Assembly: GCA_963576735.1 (NCBI GenBank)
Contig: OY755196.1
Coordinates: 5,065,912 to 5,129,911 of the forward strand
DNA: 64,000 nt
Origin: Bedellia somnulentella
Lineage: Eukaryota > Arthropoda > Insecta > Lepidoptera > Bedelliidae
Direction: 5' to 3'
In this document: positions 23,240-33,085 of the stretch, in pieces
How positions within the stretch are numbered: the first letter of the stretch is position 1
Layout: every line of letters begins with the position of its first letter
The notes under the pieces: model-generated
Databases searched by the model: none
What the model was told of the DNA's origin: nothing
Seen by the model: the letters and a program-made list of their open reading frames with translations, nothing else
Position numbers and translations under genes: made by a program

Positions 23240-23625
23240 TATAGTGACAAGTAATGTGAGTTGTAATTAAAATATTTTTTATTATAATTTTTACTATGAC
23301 AAATATATTTATTGACTGATAAGTGTTTGTTTTTTTTAAATGTGCGTGTATTATTACGTACCTAAACTTCTAACCTTAAATAAAATAATGCCTTCCTAAT
23401 TTTATTTAACTTCTATCTGTCATTCTTAATGTTATTAACTCATCAAAAATCATTTACATTTACATTTTATCCCCCGTAGCATGAGGCGTGCGAGAGTATG
23501 TCATGTGAGAGAGTATGTAATTTGTCAGTTTCTCACTTCTCATTTGACATACGCGCTGTCACAAACCTCTTGTTACTAGTGTATATGTAAGATACCTTTG
23601 GTTGCTACAATGGTATAAATAAAAT
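23240..23625. other. Intergenic, nothing recognised
   Basis: AT-rich spacer with further A/T-rich words near 23380. No exon or repeat seen. Confidence 0.5.
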
Positions 23626-23938
23626 CCTCACAGCCCGTATACGTCCCCACCAAGGGGCTCGAGCCAACCCTATATAGGGTGATTCGGCATTAGTCCACCA
23701 TGCTGGCCAATTGCGGGTTGGCAGACTAACGACTACTACAGTAATAATAGCCTGCTCCGACGGCTTAACGTGCCCTACGAAGCACGGAATCATCTTAATT
23801 TTCGGATAATCAGGTGATTCAATATCCTTCCAGACTGGGTTAAATCTTACAAAGTAAATTTATTGATTTACCCCCTCTCGGATTGAACCCTAGACCTCCG
23901 TACTTGAAGCCGAGCGCTTAACCGCGCGACTACGGCGG
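23626..23938 (-). mobile_element. SINE family F, complete, tRNA-headed, 10-bp TSD
   Basis: The minus strand starts with a tRNA-like head, with the A box 'tagtcgcgcggttaag' and the B box 'gggttcaatccgag'. The body follows and includes 'caacccgcaattggccagc' and 'ggggctcgagcc' in its sense complement. Perfect TSD taaataaaat at 23616-23625 and 23939-23948. A partial copy is at 30839-30975. Confidence 0.88.
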
Positions 23939-24152
23939 TAAATAAAATAAAAATGAAAAATTGAATTGGCTATAAAGTATCTCAACTTAATTTGATAATC
24001 AATGCCAATATCAGATGCCGTGAAAACTTCATCGTATTATATTAAAAAAATCTCATAAAAACCTCTGCTTGATCAATAACCTTTGAAAACCTAACTCTTA
24101 GTAAGTTATTAGTTTAGTGATACTTTAAAAGATGAAAAAACTGACCTGTACA

Positions 24153-24374
24153 TAAACCACCATTTCTTCCGGTGGGTGTACGTAAGAGGTGACTAACGGT
24201 GTTGGGGCTTTTAAGGGATTTTTGGGCGATGCTGTTGGAGACCCATCACCAACAACCTTTCTTTACCATCTTTTCTTCACACACTTTTCCAAAAGTGGCT
24301 GAGGAATTTCTAATTCCTTAGCTCTGGCTACCCCTTCTAGGGATATAGTCGTGAGTATATGTTATGTTATGTTA
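24153..24374 (+). mobile_element. Family A element with a (TTATG)n tail
   Basis: Family A body from 'ccatttcttccggtggg' on, but the tail is 'atgttatgttatgttat', the tail type otherwise seen on family B. The copy at 33893-34137 shares this. Confidence 0.85.
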
Positions 24375-24506
24375 TATACATAAACGCGGCGTATCATGCA
24401 AACATATATTTTTTTATTCATAATATATAGTTTTAAAGGTTCTAACCTAATGCAAGTATATAACACATTTTGTATTTCACAAACTATAGATCATCATTAT
24501 CATCAT

Positions 24507-24755
24507 GCTGTGTAGTGCCGGCTTAGAATAGCACTACAACATTTCTTCCGGTGGGACTACGTAAAACGCGACTAACGGTATCGGGGCTTTAAAGGGATTT
24601 TTGGGCGATGCGGTTGGAGACCCATCACCAAGAACCTTTATTTCACCCTCTTATCCCCACGTAACTTCCAAAAGTGGCTGACGAATTTCTAATTCCTTAG
24701 CTCTGGATACCCCTTCTAGGTATTTATAGCCGTGAGTATATGTATGTATGTATGT
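24507..24755 (+). mobile_element. Family A element, complete, 11-bp TSD
   Basis: Perfect duplication attatcatcat at 24496-24506 and 24756-24766. It defines the 5' end as gctgtgtagtgccgg and the 3' end as (TATG)n. Confidence 0.93.
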
Positions 24756-24766
24756 ATTATCATCAT

Positions 24767-24965
24767 CATTCAGCCTATAGACGTCCACTGCTGGACATAG
24801 GCCTCCCCTAAAGATCTCCACAACGACCGGTCCTGCGGTGCCCTCATCCAACGGCTTCACGCGATTTTCACAAAGTCGTCGGTCCACCTAGTGGTGTACT
24901 ACCAACACTGCATCGTCCGGTACGTGGCCGCCACTCCAGAACCTTTGAGCCCCAACGGCCTTCGT
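24767..24965 (-). mobile_element. LINE 3'-end fragment ('cagcctatagacgtccactg' type)
   Basis: Contains the widespread lepidopteran block 'tatagacgtccactgctgg' next to an ATC-repeat. The minus strand resembles the 3' end of a non-LTR element. Family assignment is from memory, and no coding domain is intact. Confidence 0.55.
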
Positions 24966-25010
24966 ATAAACTATAGATTATTTATTAACAGAGTTTAAAC
25001 GAAATTATTT

Positions 25011-25350
25011 AGTAATAAATAAAGAATAAATAAAGGAAAGAAAAATTTCGACACAGGCGGGAAACGAACCCGCGACCTCGGGTATACGCCCCGACGCTCT
25101 GCCAACTGAGCCACCGTGTCAATTGGCTGCCAGCGCGAAATTCTTCTATCCTTTATTTCTTTTACACGTTTAAGTAGTGTTTTACAAATGGCCTTCCGAA
25201 TTAGTTAAAATTCGGAAGGCCATTTGTCCATCTTTTCGGATAGAATGCAAATGTTGAAAACGCCTAACTATCACATAATTTAAATCTTTTTCTTTCCTTT
25301 ATTTATTCTTTGTTTATTAGTAATAATCCCCACATGAGGTTTTCATGAAC
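25011..25350. mobile_element. Inverted pair of SINE family C with a 19-bp hairpin between
   Basis: The left arm (25011-25119) is family C on the minus strand and includes a full tRNA-like cloverleaf at 25049-25119. The right arm is the family C tail on the plus strand, 'tttctttcctttatttattc' to 'ccacatgaggttttcatg'. The arms are mutually complementary. Between them, 25184-25202 and 25209-25227 form a perfect 19-bp hairpin (acaaatggccttccgaatt and its complement). Confidence 0.75.
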
Positions 25351-25617
25351 AAAAAAAAGATTGAAATTATTTAGCTTTATAGCAAATAATGTAATAAAAT
25401 TTTGGTGAGGTCAGTGAAAGAACATCCGAACGAACATATCCATTTGTTCCGCAATTTCACCTAGTGCAACAAACGCCCGTGTTAGCCGGATTTCTTTCCT
25501 GAGATTAGTACGTGCCGATGGGAATGATCATGTGATTTGTTGGCGGATTCTAGACGCAAAGTGAGAGAGAGACTTTATTCATGCAATAAAAAGCCACCAG
25601 TATCTTATCTTTTCTTT
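25351..25617. other. No feature seen
   Basis: Non-repetitive sequence without a supported exon. It could contain upstream exons or promoter of the gene ending at 26290. Confidence 0.35.
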
Positions 25618-25834
25618 GCCGTGTAGTGCCGGCTTAGAATGTCACTACCTTTTTCTACCTACGGGTGTCATAAGAGATGACTAAGGGTATGGGGCTTTTC
25701 TATAAGGTTTTTGGGCAATACGGTTGGAGATCCACCACAAACGATACTTTATTGCTTTGGCTGAGGACTTTCTAGCTCTGAAGCTCTGGCTACCCCGTTT
25801 CGGGATTTATGGCCGTGAGTATATGAATGTATGT
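25618..25834 (+). mobile_element. Family A element, subfamily A2, internal deletion
   Basis: Starts gccgtgtagtgccggc, lacks part of the middle near 25750, and ends in a short TATG tail. Confidence 0.85.
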
Positions 25835-25945
25835 TCATTCAAGGGTGTATTTGATCTTAACAATCATATATTACAAACAAGGTCGATATCTGACATGTAC
25901 AAAACGGATGCCGAAATGAGAAGAATATTTCTTTCATGTCTACAG

Positions 25946-26018
25946 GTTGTGATAGGAAAATGAACGCCTTAGAAATGCAGTTGTATGAAGTTTGCCAACG
26001 AAGCCGTATATTGGAAGT
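25946..26018 (+). CDS. Unrecognised small protein, penultimate exon
   Basis: A pyrimidine-rich acceptor, 'tatttctttcatgtctacag', ends at 25945 and a perfect GTAAGT donor starts at 26019. The frame that joins the next exon reads CDRKMNALEMQLYEVCQRSR and then ILE plus two bases, so the previous exon must end in phase 1. The 82-bp intron that follows is typically short for an insect. Upstream exons are not located. A different frame just before the acceptor also looks protein-like (SDMYKTDAEMRRIFLSCLQ), so a single longer exon with a frameshift (a decaying gene) is an alternative. Function unknown. Confidence 0.5.
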
Positions 26019-26100
26019 GTAAGTCCGTAATATTTCCTTTTATGATAAGCATTGTATCTTGTTTTGCGAATAACGCTAATAGTAATGATTGAAATCTTAG

Positions 26101-26290
26101 TACGAAAGCCTATTACAATGTTAATGATTACATTAATGATGAAGTGGCATCAGGGTTCTGTGCAGGATGTTTCCGGGCTTACACCAAAATTGTAATGGAC
26201 GTAAAAAAGATGTGTGTTGACGAGTTTCTTACGGGTTCTTCTTTCAACAAAATACCTTCTGAATCCGAAGTAAACTTAGCATCAAGTTGA
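26101..26290 (+). CDS. Unrecognised small protein, last exon
   Basis: The acceptor 'gaaatcttag' ends at 26100. The exon supplies one base to finish a Val codon, then 62 sense codons (TKAYYNVNDYINDEVASGFC, then AGCFRAYTKIVMDVKKMC and an acidic/Ser-rich tail ending NLASS) to TGA at 26288-26290. Cysteines are spaced C-x2-C-x15-C, and the helix-like charge pattern suggests a folded soluble domain. AATAAA signals follow at 26307-26312 and 26333-26338, strong support for a gene end on this strand. No family is recognised. Confidence 0.55.
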
Positions 26291-26306
26291 AATTTGACGT
26301 TCAAAA

Positions 26307-26338
26307 AATAAAGGTTTATCTTTTTACTTTGAAATAAA
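26307..26338 (+). terminator. Polyadenylation signals
   Basis: AATAAA at 26307-26312 and again at 26333-26338, 17 and 43 bases after the stop of the small unrecognised gene. Such a short 3' UTR is unusual but possible. Confidence 0.5.
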
Positions 26339-26639
26339 TGATTATTTTATTTTATTTTTTATTTTTATTTAGTACTGACTTGAAATCGACAGATTTTTGC
26401 GATAGTCATCGTTTACCAGGTAAAAATGGGATTTCAAGAACAACAAGTTAAGAGTTCAATTAATTATTATTGAAGAAGAATTTATTTCTAAATTCTGAAA
26501 GGTTGAGAACTGGATACTAAGTGAACACAACCTTAATTGGAATTAGAGGCAATGTTTATATTAATCTGATATTTATTTGAACACTCAGAGGGAGAAAACT
26601 TTTTTATGAAGGTTGATAAGTTTGGGACGATAAATTATT
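26339..26639. other. No feature seen
   Basis: AT-rich spacer; nothing recognised. Confidence 0.5.
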
Positions 26640-26745
26640 CACATACATACATATACTCACGCCTTTAGTTCCCGTTGGGGTAGGCAGATACTATAGATCG
26701 ACACTTTGTACGATAATGACAAAAATTTCTAGCTTCATTGGCAAA
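26640..26745 (-). mobile_element. RTE LINE 3'-terminal fragment
   Basis: Starts with the reverse (TATG)n tail and 'actcacgcctttagttcccg', then the mirrored 'ggggtaggcaga' block of the RTE end. Confidence 0.7.
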
Positions 26746-27215
26746 AGTATTAAACAAAATACTATTTATTTATAAGTCTTAGAATTAAAACGCCAATTCT
26801 AATATTCTCAGAACAAAGACTGAATAAATTTTAATCAAAACTATGACTATATTATCATTTACAAGCTCTATTTTATAATCGTAATTGTATTTTTATTAAA
26901 TTGATAAGCTCTATTTCTACTTAAAAGATTTTATTATTTTTTAAGCAGACGTTTTAAAACTATTTATAGATATCATAATCATGATTAAAATGCTAAATTT
27001 AATTATGTTTCAATTGTCCTAGACCTCGCTTTTATAACATACCCTTTTTATATTATAAATCGATAAAGGACATCATACTAAAAACTTTGACCATGGAATG
27101 CCTATCTAAAATATTGTAATTAAAAATTGTCGTACCTAGTTCAAACTGAGAATGTATAGAATGAGATTCTTTGCTTCAGTGAAAATAAGAAATAAAAAAA
27201 AAATTGATCTATGGT
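26746..27215. other. No feature seen
   Basis: AT-rich; no exon or repeat recognised. Confidence 0.5.
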
Positions 27216-27348
27216 GTAAACAAAAACATAACTCTTTTCGGTATTTTCCAGTTCAATCGCTCGCTTTTCGATTTATTTTCGTGATATTATTTTTCAACGA
27301 CGATCAATAGAACTGGAAAATACCGAAAAAAGTTATATTTTTGTTTAC
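27216..27348. repeat. Foldback element with 39-bp inverted arms
   Basis: Arms at 27216-27254 and 27310-27348 read 'gtaaacaaaaayataactyt' onward to 'tattttccagttc' and its complement with few mismatches, around a 55-bp spacer. Probable MITE. No clear TSD. Confidence 0.75.
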
Positions 27349-27359
27349 AGAACGAAAAG

Positions 27360-28087
27360 CATATTATACTTGTATATGCTGTCTTTTTTTCCGGCGAAAT
27401 TTTCTTACTCTGACGACAAAGCGGGAAACTGCTTTACCATCATTTGATAGCTTGTGTAATTAACTTTAAAGTGAATGTAATCACAAAGTCTTACGGGTCT
27501 TGGTTTAGGAGAAGTGATGATTTTTCTGGAGCGGGTGCCATATTTCTTATACTTGTATACGCTGCCATTTTCTCCGTCAATTATTTATGTCTCTGACGGC
27601 AAAGCGGGATACTGCTTTATAATCACTTTATAGTTTATAAAGTTATCTTCATAACAGATGTAATCACAAAGTGTTAAGGGTCTTGGTTTAGGAGAAGTGA
27701 GGATTTTTCTGCAGCGGCCGCCATATTTCTTATACTTGTACACACTGTCATTTTCTCCGGCGAATATTCCTTACTCTGACGGCAAAACAGGATACTGCTT
27801 CACCATCATTTGATAGCTTGTGTAATAAACTTTGAAATGAATGTAATCACAAAGTGTTACGGGTCTTAGTTTGGGAGCAATGATGATTTTACTGGAGGGC
27901 CCGCCATATTTCTTATACTTGTATACGCTGTCATCTTCTCCGGCGAAATTTTCTTACTCTGACGGCAAAACGGGATACTGCTTTACCATCATTTGATAGC
28001 TTGTGTAATGAACTTTGAAATGAATGCAATCACAAAGTGTTACGGGTCTTAGTTTTGGAGAGGTGAGGGTTTTTCTGGAGCGGCACC
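27360..28087. repeat. Satellite-like tandem array, four units of ~183 bp
   Basis: Units start at 27360, 27539, 27722 and 27905 (lengths 179, 183, 183, 183), each with 'cttgtatacgctgtcat', 'tctgacggcaaa', 'catttgatagcttgtgtaat' and 'atcacaaagtgttacgggtc'. Divergence is moderate. The end at 28087 ('ctggagcgg') matches the unit boundary. No open frame is conserved across units. Confidence 0.88.
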
Positions 28088-28290
28088 CATGCTTATTTTC
28101 ATTTTATCTGCAGGCTTGTGCACTGTCTACAGATGGATTTTGATGTATGTCCGGATGAGTATCGATACATATAACATAATAACTAGGTAAACTGTGGATT
28201 TACATGTCATTCTGGTAAATGGTACCAAAAAGTATTTTACTTCTTAATTTGGTCGTATTATAATGGCTGCCAGTTTTGGCTGCCAACTTC

Positions 28291-28371
28291 ACACAGGTAC
28301 TCTCAATTTGGTCCAAGTGTGTCTTTCGTGGTCGTCCTCTACTAACATTACCTTCCACATTAGCTCTATAG
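28291..28371 (-). mobile_element. RTE LINE coding fragment, left half of an interrupted copy
   Basis: The minus strand encodes RANVEGNVSRGRPRKTHLDQ, the conserved C-terminal stretch of RTE-type polyproteins. It continues across a family A insertion into 28632-28735. Confidence 0.8.
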
Positions 28372-28380
28372 ATACCTTTT

Positions 28381-28622
28381 GCCGTGTAGTGTCGGCTTAG
28401 AATAACACTATCCCATTTCTACCCATGGGTGATCGCAAGAGGCGACTAAGGGTATTAGGGCTTTTAAGGTATTTTTGGGGCGATGCGGTTGGAGACCCAT
28501 CAATTTCACCATCTTTTCCCTGCGCAACTTCCAAAAGTAGGTGAGGAATTTATAATTCCTTGGCTCTGGCTACCCTTTCTTGGGAATTACAGCCGTGAGT
28601 ATATGTATGTTTGTATGTATGT
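28381..28622 (+). mobile_element. Family A element inserted in an RTE copy, 9-bp TSD
   Basis: Duplication atacctttt at 28372-28380 and 28623-28631. Removing the insert rejoins the RTE reading frame on the minus strand, which fixes the boundaries of a full family A element at 242 bp. Confidence 0.93.
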
Positions 28623-28631
28623 ATACCTTTT

Positions 28632-28735
28632 ACCAATTTCCTATCATCCATCCTCTCGATGTGCCCAAACCATCTCAACATTTCTTTTTCTGTCTTACTT
28701 ACAATATTATCTTTTACACAATATCTATAATATCA
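28632..28735 (-). mobile_element. RTE LINE coding fragment, right half
   Basis: The minus strand encodes KTEKEMLRWFGHIERMDDRK and then LVKGI, the 'RW.GH..RMDD..L' signature of RTE-type elements, and leads into the half at 28291-28371. Confidence 0.8.
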
Positions 28736-29105
28736 CAAAATATTACAAATAGTAATAATTTCAGTCTCACAATCTACTTAAGTCAGCATAAAATTTTGCA
28801 AAGCATAGTTGACATTATAAAAATATGTTTGATTCCAACATTAAAAGCCAAGTCTTCGTGAAATGTAAATATTGATTGAAAAATTCACACTTAAAAGTCA
28901 ATCAGCAAAATATTGTGACTTGTATATTTGTGTCAAGGCTAAATGTATGGAAACGCGGATTGTTCCACAATTAAATTTTTGAAGTATTTAAACATCTGCA
29001 GTTAATTTTACAGAGTTTCGTAATTGCGACCTTCTTCGATGTAATCATAAATCATACAAATCATTCGCCATAAACATCACTATAATAGGTGCAGATGATA
29101 TGTAA
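28736..29105. other. No feature seen
   Basis: AT-rich; nothing recognised. Confidence 0.5.
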
Positions 29106-29194
29106 TACATACATACATACATATACTCACGGCTATAAATCCCTAGAAGGGGTAGCCAGAGCTAACGAATTAGAAATTCCTCACCCACTTTTTA
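29106..29194 (-). mobile_element. Family A element, 3' part only
   Basis: Tail and 'gaaggggtagccagagc' are retained; truncated in the 'ctcacccactttt' block. Confidence 0.8.
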
Positions 29195-29273
29195 CAATGC
29201 CTTAAATTACAAATATGTAGCATCGAAAGTGGATTCGTGTTTCAAATTACAGATTTTTCAACGCTTTTTAGGA

Positions 29274-29509
29274 ATACATACATACATACTCACGGCCATA
29301 AATCCCAAATAGCCAGGGCTTTAGAGCTACAACTTCCTCATTCATTTGGAAATTGATAGGGGACAAGATGGTAGAAATAAAGTATCGTTGATGATGGGTC
29401 TCCGACCACATCGCCCGAAGACCACTTAAAGTCCGATATCCTTAGTCACCTCTTGCGACACCCGTGGGTAGAAGGGGAGGTGGTATTCTCAGTCGAAACT
29501 ATACGGCAA
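29274..29509 (-). mobile_element. Family A element, subfamily A2
   Basis: Nearly full length from tail to 'gaaactatacggcaaa', with A2 markers 'gtagaaataaagtatcgttg'. Confidence 0.85.
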
Positions 29510-29944
29510 AGGATAGTAAGGATTTTTAGGATATTCTGTCTTTTTTGTACCCGATTGTGGCCATTTCTACAGTGAGTCAAAAAAAATTATAAAAATCAAA
29601 AAGTTTATTTTTAAAAATAAAGTTAAATACTATCATTTTTTGAACATCAAAATTTTAAATTTATCATTAATCCGTTGCTTCGGAAGGTGTTCGTAAAGAG
29701 AAGAAGCAACAAAGAAACTCTTTACATTCACATTTTTTCATTTTTTCAAAATATGGTTTGTATAATTTCAGTTTATAAACATGTTTTTACTTTATAAAAG
29801 ATTTTCTATGTGACCAAACCAAACGCTAGTTTGACATAATTAAAATAAATTGTCCATAAAATAAACCAATCACATAACGCGAGAAGAAAAATCCTCACCA
29901 GACAATTATTCCTAGGAATAACGAGGGAAGATTTATAGCTTTAC
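29510..29944. other. No feature seen
   Basis: AT-rich; nothing recognised. Confidence 0.5.
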
Positions 29945-30205
29945 GGACATGGTCATATGCGCGTTGGGTCCTTGTCGTTTGAAAAATCTTGAACACTGTA
30001 GTAAGATTTTTTTAAAAGATGCCACAGGCAATTCCAATATGTCAGAAGAAAGTTTGTTGAACATTTTGAGGGATAGTCCCATAAAGGAGTTACTTATTTT
30101 ATTAAGTCTCCACTTCGTTACGTTAAGTTTCTCCTTATTTGGAGTGTTAACAGTATGCCTATCACTAACTTTACTAAATTGGCCTATATTCTTTTTCGCA
30201 TACAT
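29945..30205 (-). mobile_element. LINE C-terminal coding remnant
   Basis: The minus strand encodes RHTVNTPNKEKLNVTKWRLN, then KISNSFMGLSLKMFNKL and ILELPVASFKKIL. 'NT.NK.KL' followed by 'S.SF.G....YNKLP' is the familiar end of jockey-like polyproteins. The start is lost. Confidence 0.6.
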
Positions 30206-30335
30206 TAAGTTCTCAAATATGTATTAGCAAGGGACAGTTAAAATGCCAATATCTTTAAATTTTTCGCGCAACGACTACCTCGACCTTAACATTCTGCGGC
30301 TCATGAAGCCGAGGGTCTTAAGAAACGTAAGTAGG

Positions 30336-30560
30336 GCTTCCTTGACGAAAGTCATATTTTTGTTCCTTTTGCTGTAGAGACCCTCGGCCCATGGGGTCCA
30401 GATGCGCGTAGATTATTCAAGGATATATCTACGCGCCTTGTTGAAACTAGTGGGGATCCTAGGGCTGGCAGATACTTTGCCCAAAGAATAAGTATTGCCG
30501 TACAAAGGGGCAATGCAGCCAGCCTTTTGGGAACCCTTCCCCCTGGCGGCAGTGATTTTG
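30336..30560 (+). mobile_element. Reverse-transcriptase C-terminal remnant
   Basis: The plus strand encodes VPFAVETLGPWGPDARRLFK and then AQRISIAVQRGNAASLLGTL. The ETLGP and QRGNAAS blocks recur at 50640-50770 on the other strand. The AT-rich tail runs on to about 30720. Confidence 0.65.
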
Positions 30561-30838
30561 AAAATATTTTTTATATTGTTTAATTATTATTTTTTAATTA
30601 TTATAGATATTAATTATTATTATTATCTTTTGTATATATATTTAAAACTCATAGATTAAGGGTATTCTGTACAAATAATTATTTCCTTATTACATAAATG
30701 TATGATATAAATAAATAGATCGTATATATAATAGGTGATGAAGGATATTAGGACGCATCACCAATCATTCTTTATTTTATGAAATGGACTCTGCGCCAAC
30801 TTTCTAATAATTCTTCACGTAACTTTATTTATGATTCT

Positions 30839-30975
30839 CATTTTCTAAAGCCCATATATGTCCCCACCAAGGGGCTCGAGCCTACCCTATATAGGGCGAT
30901 TTGGCCATAGTCCACCAAGCTGGCCAGTTGCGGGTTGGCAGACTAACGACTACTACCGTAATAGTAGCAGGGATA
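30839..30975 (-). mobile_element. SINE family F, 3' part
   Basis: Matches 23630-23770 through 'accaaggggctcgagcc', 'accctatataggg' and 'gttgcgggttggcagac'. Confidence 0.75.
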
Positions 30976-31255
30976 TAATCTTATTTTCTCCATTTTTGTG
31001 TGTGGTATCCGAATATATCATAATCTAATCATTGTATGGTATAATATATATTGAAGAGATTCGTAGACTATGCGGTTATCAACTAGTATATTCACATACA
31101 TATTTTTGATTTACTGTGTTTCATATCGAAACTTTACATAATTGTTTTTATTTGGCACTTTAAACATAAAGTAATCTGTAATTATATTTAAGTTTTGACT
31201 ATTGATCAGACGAATACTAGTCTTGAGCCAATTTTAAATCATAGCGTATTTTTTA

Positions 31256-31506
31256 AATACATACATACATATACTCACCGCTATAAATCCCTTAACGGGG
31301 CAGCCAGAGCTTTGGAAAGAGAAATTCCATAGCCACTTTTGGAAGTTGATTGGTTAAAATATGGTAATAATAAATGTTTTTGGTGACGGGTCTCCAACCA
31401 CATCGCCTAAAAATCACTTAAAAAGCCCCTATACCCTTAGTCGCCTCTTACGATCACCCACGGGTTGAAATGGGGTAGTGTTATTCTAAGCCGACACTAG
31501 ACGGCA
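31256..31506 (-). mobile_element. Family A element, full length
   Basis: Tail to 'gccgacactagacggc'. Confidence 0.9.
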
Positions 31507-31587
31507 ATATTTACGGCGTTATTTTTTTAATAATAAATTCTTTTTTTTGTCTTCACAGTGTATTTGAATAATAGAAGGTGGACCTCC

Positions 31588-31851
31588 GTGATAGCACAAT
31601 GGATAAGAACCCTCATCCGTCATGCACACAGATGTCGGTTCGAACCCCGTGTCGGGCCTACACTAATGTGTTCTTTCTAGAGTCACATCTGCGGTTAAAT
31701 TATCATGGTTGTTAACGGTGAGGAAAAACATCGTGGGGAAAACCACACGTCTGAGTTATACTTAGTCAAGTGACAGTTTATCCGTACCTATCACGTGAGT
31801 ACGCTTTCCAAGCAAAACGTGGGTACTCTGGACACCAGGTGACAATGTCAA
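31588..31851 (+). mobile_element. SINE family B, 3'-truncated
   Basis: Head 'gtgatagcacaatggataag' and B box 'ggttcgaaccccg' are well kept. The body runs to 'caccaggtgacaatgtca'. Confidence 0.82.
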
Positions 31852-31946
31852 AATTGAGTTATATTGAAGATAACACACTGTCACATGTGTTAGTATAACT
31901 AGTGATATCGGTTTCCTCACGACGATGTTATCGCATCTTACATGAC

Positions 31947-32051
31947 ATGGTATAAAGAGTGCGGTAGCAAGTGAACAGGAAGTATGTTTAAGTAAGTCTA
32001 AGTAAGCTTATTACACTAAACCTTCACTTGTTACCATACTCTTTGTGCCAT
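31947..32051. repeat. Short foldback with ~29-bp imperfect arms
   Basis: Arms 31947-31975 and 32023-32051 ('ggtagcaagtgaa' opposite 'ttcacttgttacc'). The right arm abuts a family A tail. Confidence 0.45.
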
Positions 32052-32291
32052 ACATACATACAATATACTAACGGCCATAAATCCAGGAAAAGTGTAGTCA
32101 GAGCTTTGGAAGTAAAACTCCTCTTCCACTTTGGGAAGTTGGGGAAAGGATTGTTAATAAAGTTAGTTGGTGATGGGTCTCCAACCGCATCGCCCAACAA
32201 TCACTTAATAAGGCTCAATGCCGTAAGTTGCCTCTTGCGACCTCCGCGGGAAGAAATGGGTTAGTGCTATTCTAAGCCGACACTACACAGC
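32052..32291 (-). mobile_element. Family A element, full length
   Basis: From 'actaacggccataaatcc' to 'gccgacactacacagc'. Confidence 0.88.
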
Positions 32292-33085
32292 TTTGTACCA
32301 TATCGTAAAATAACCACTTATGAAGAACAAAAACGGAGAGTCTGAACCTTAACCATAATTGTTAGTGAATGAATAATAAGGAGTAATAAATAAAACAAAC
32401 ATTATTTTAATTGATATATTTGCAACCTATTTGTATGTATTTAGGAAAAAAACAATATTTTAATTGACAATAATGTTTCATAAGTAAAACAAGCGTGTAT
32501 TTTTTAGCAGGAACAGAATATATATCATATGCAATTTTATATCTTAGTCAATTCGCAATGGCGTCTACTTTTACATCTCTATAATGAATCAACAACAATT
32601 TTTATAGCAACAGGTAGAAAAAGTAAATAATAAAAATCTGGTCAGGAAAAGTTATTCGATTTACTTATCATATTAAGCTATTTAGAAGACTGCCTTAAGA
32701 ACAGAATTTGCTAAAGGTATTTTTGAAGCGAACCAATATTTGGTAGATGATAGTTGTAAGTAAAAACTAGAATAGTTTATTAAAATTCTGTATAATTATT
32801 GATCTTATAAGATTTTAACATTCGCTGCACAATAAGTGAGACTGATGCATCGTCATCTTTTCATATACATTTTTTTATTATAAGGCCAAGAATCTGGAAT
32901 TGTAAAGTTTAATTTCTGGGGGTTTACAAACAAAACTACTTAAAATTAAGGTATTTCACATGTATATACGGAAAAAACTATTCATGCTTCAGAGCACATT
33001 GAGGCTTCTGTCTTGACTACTATCAAGGTAGCTCTTATCAAACCCATATATTTCCTGTGGATTATGGCAAAAGTATCCTGTACAG
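32292..33085. other. No feature seen
   Basis: AT-rich; nothing recognised. The last 13 bases are the left copy of the RTE target duplication. Confidence 0.5.

Noticed and set aside
25049..25119. Functional tRNA-Tyr-like gene
   Set aside because: It folds as a cloverleaf but lacks U33 in the anticodon loop, has SINE family C body and tail attached, and recurs as fragments at 49518 and 57160.
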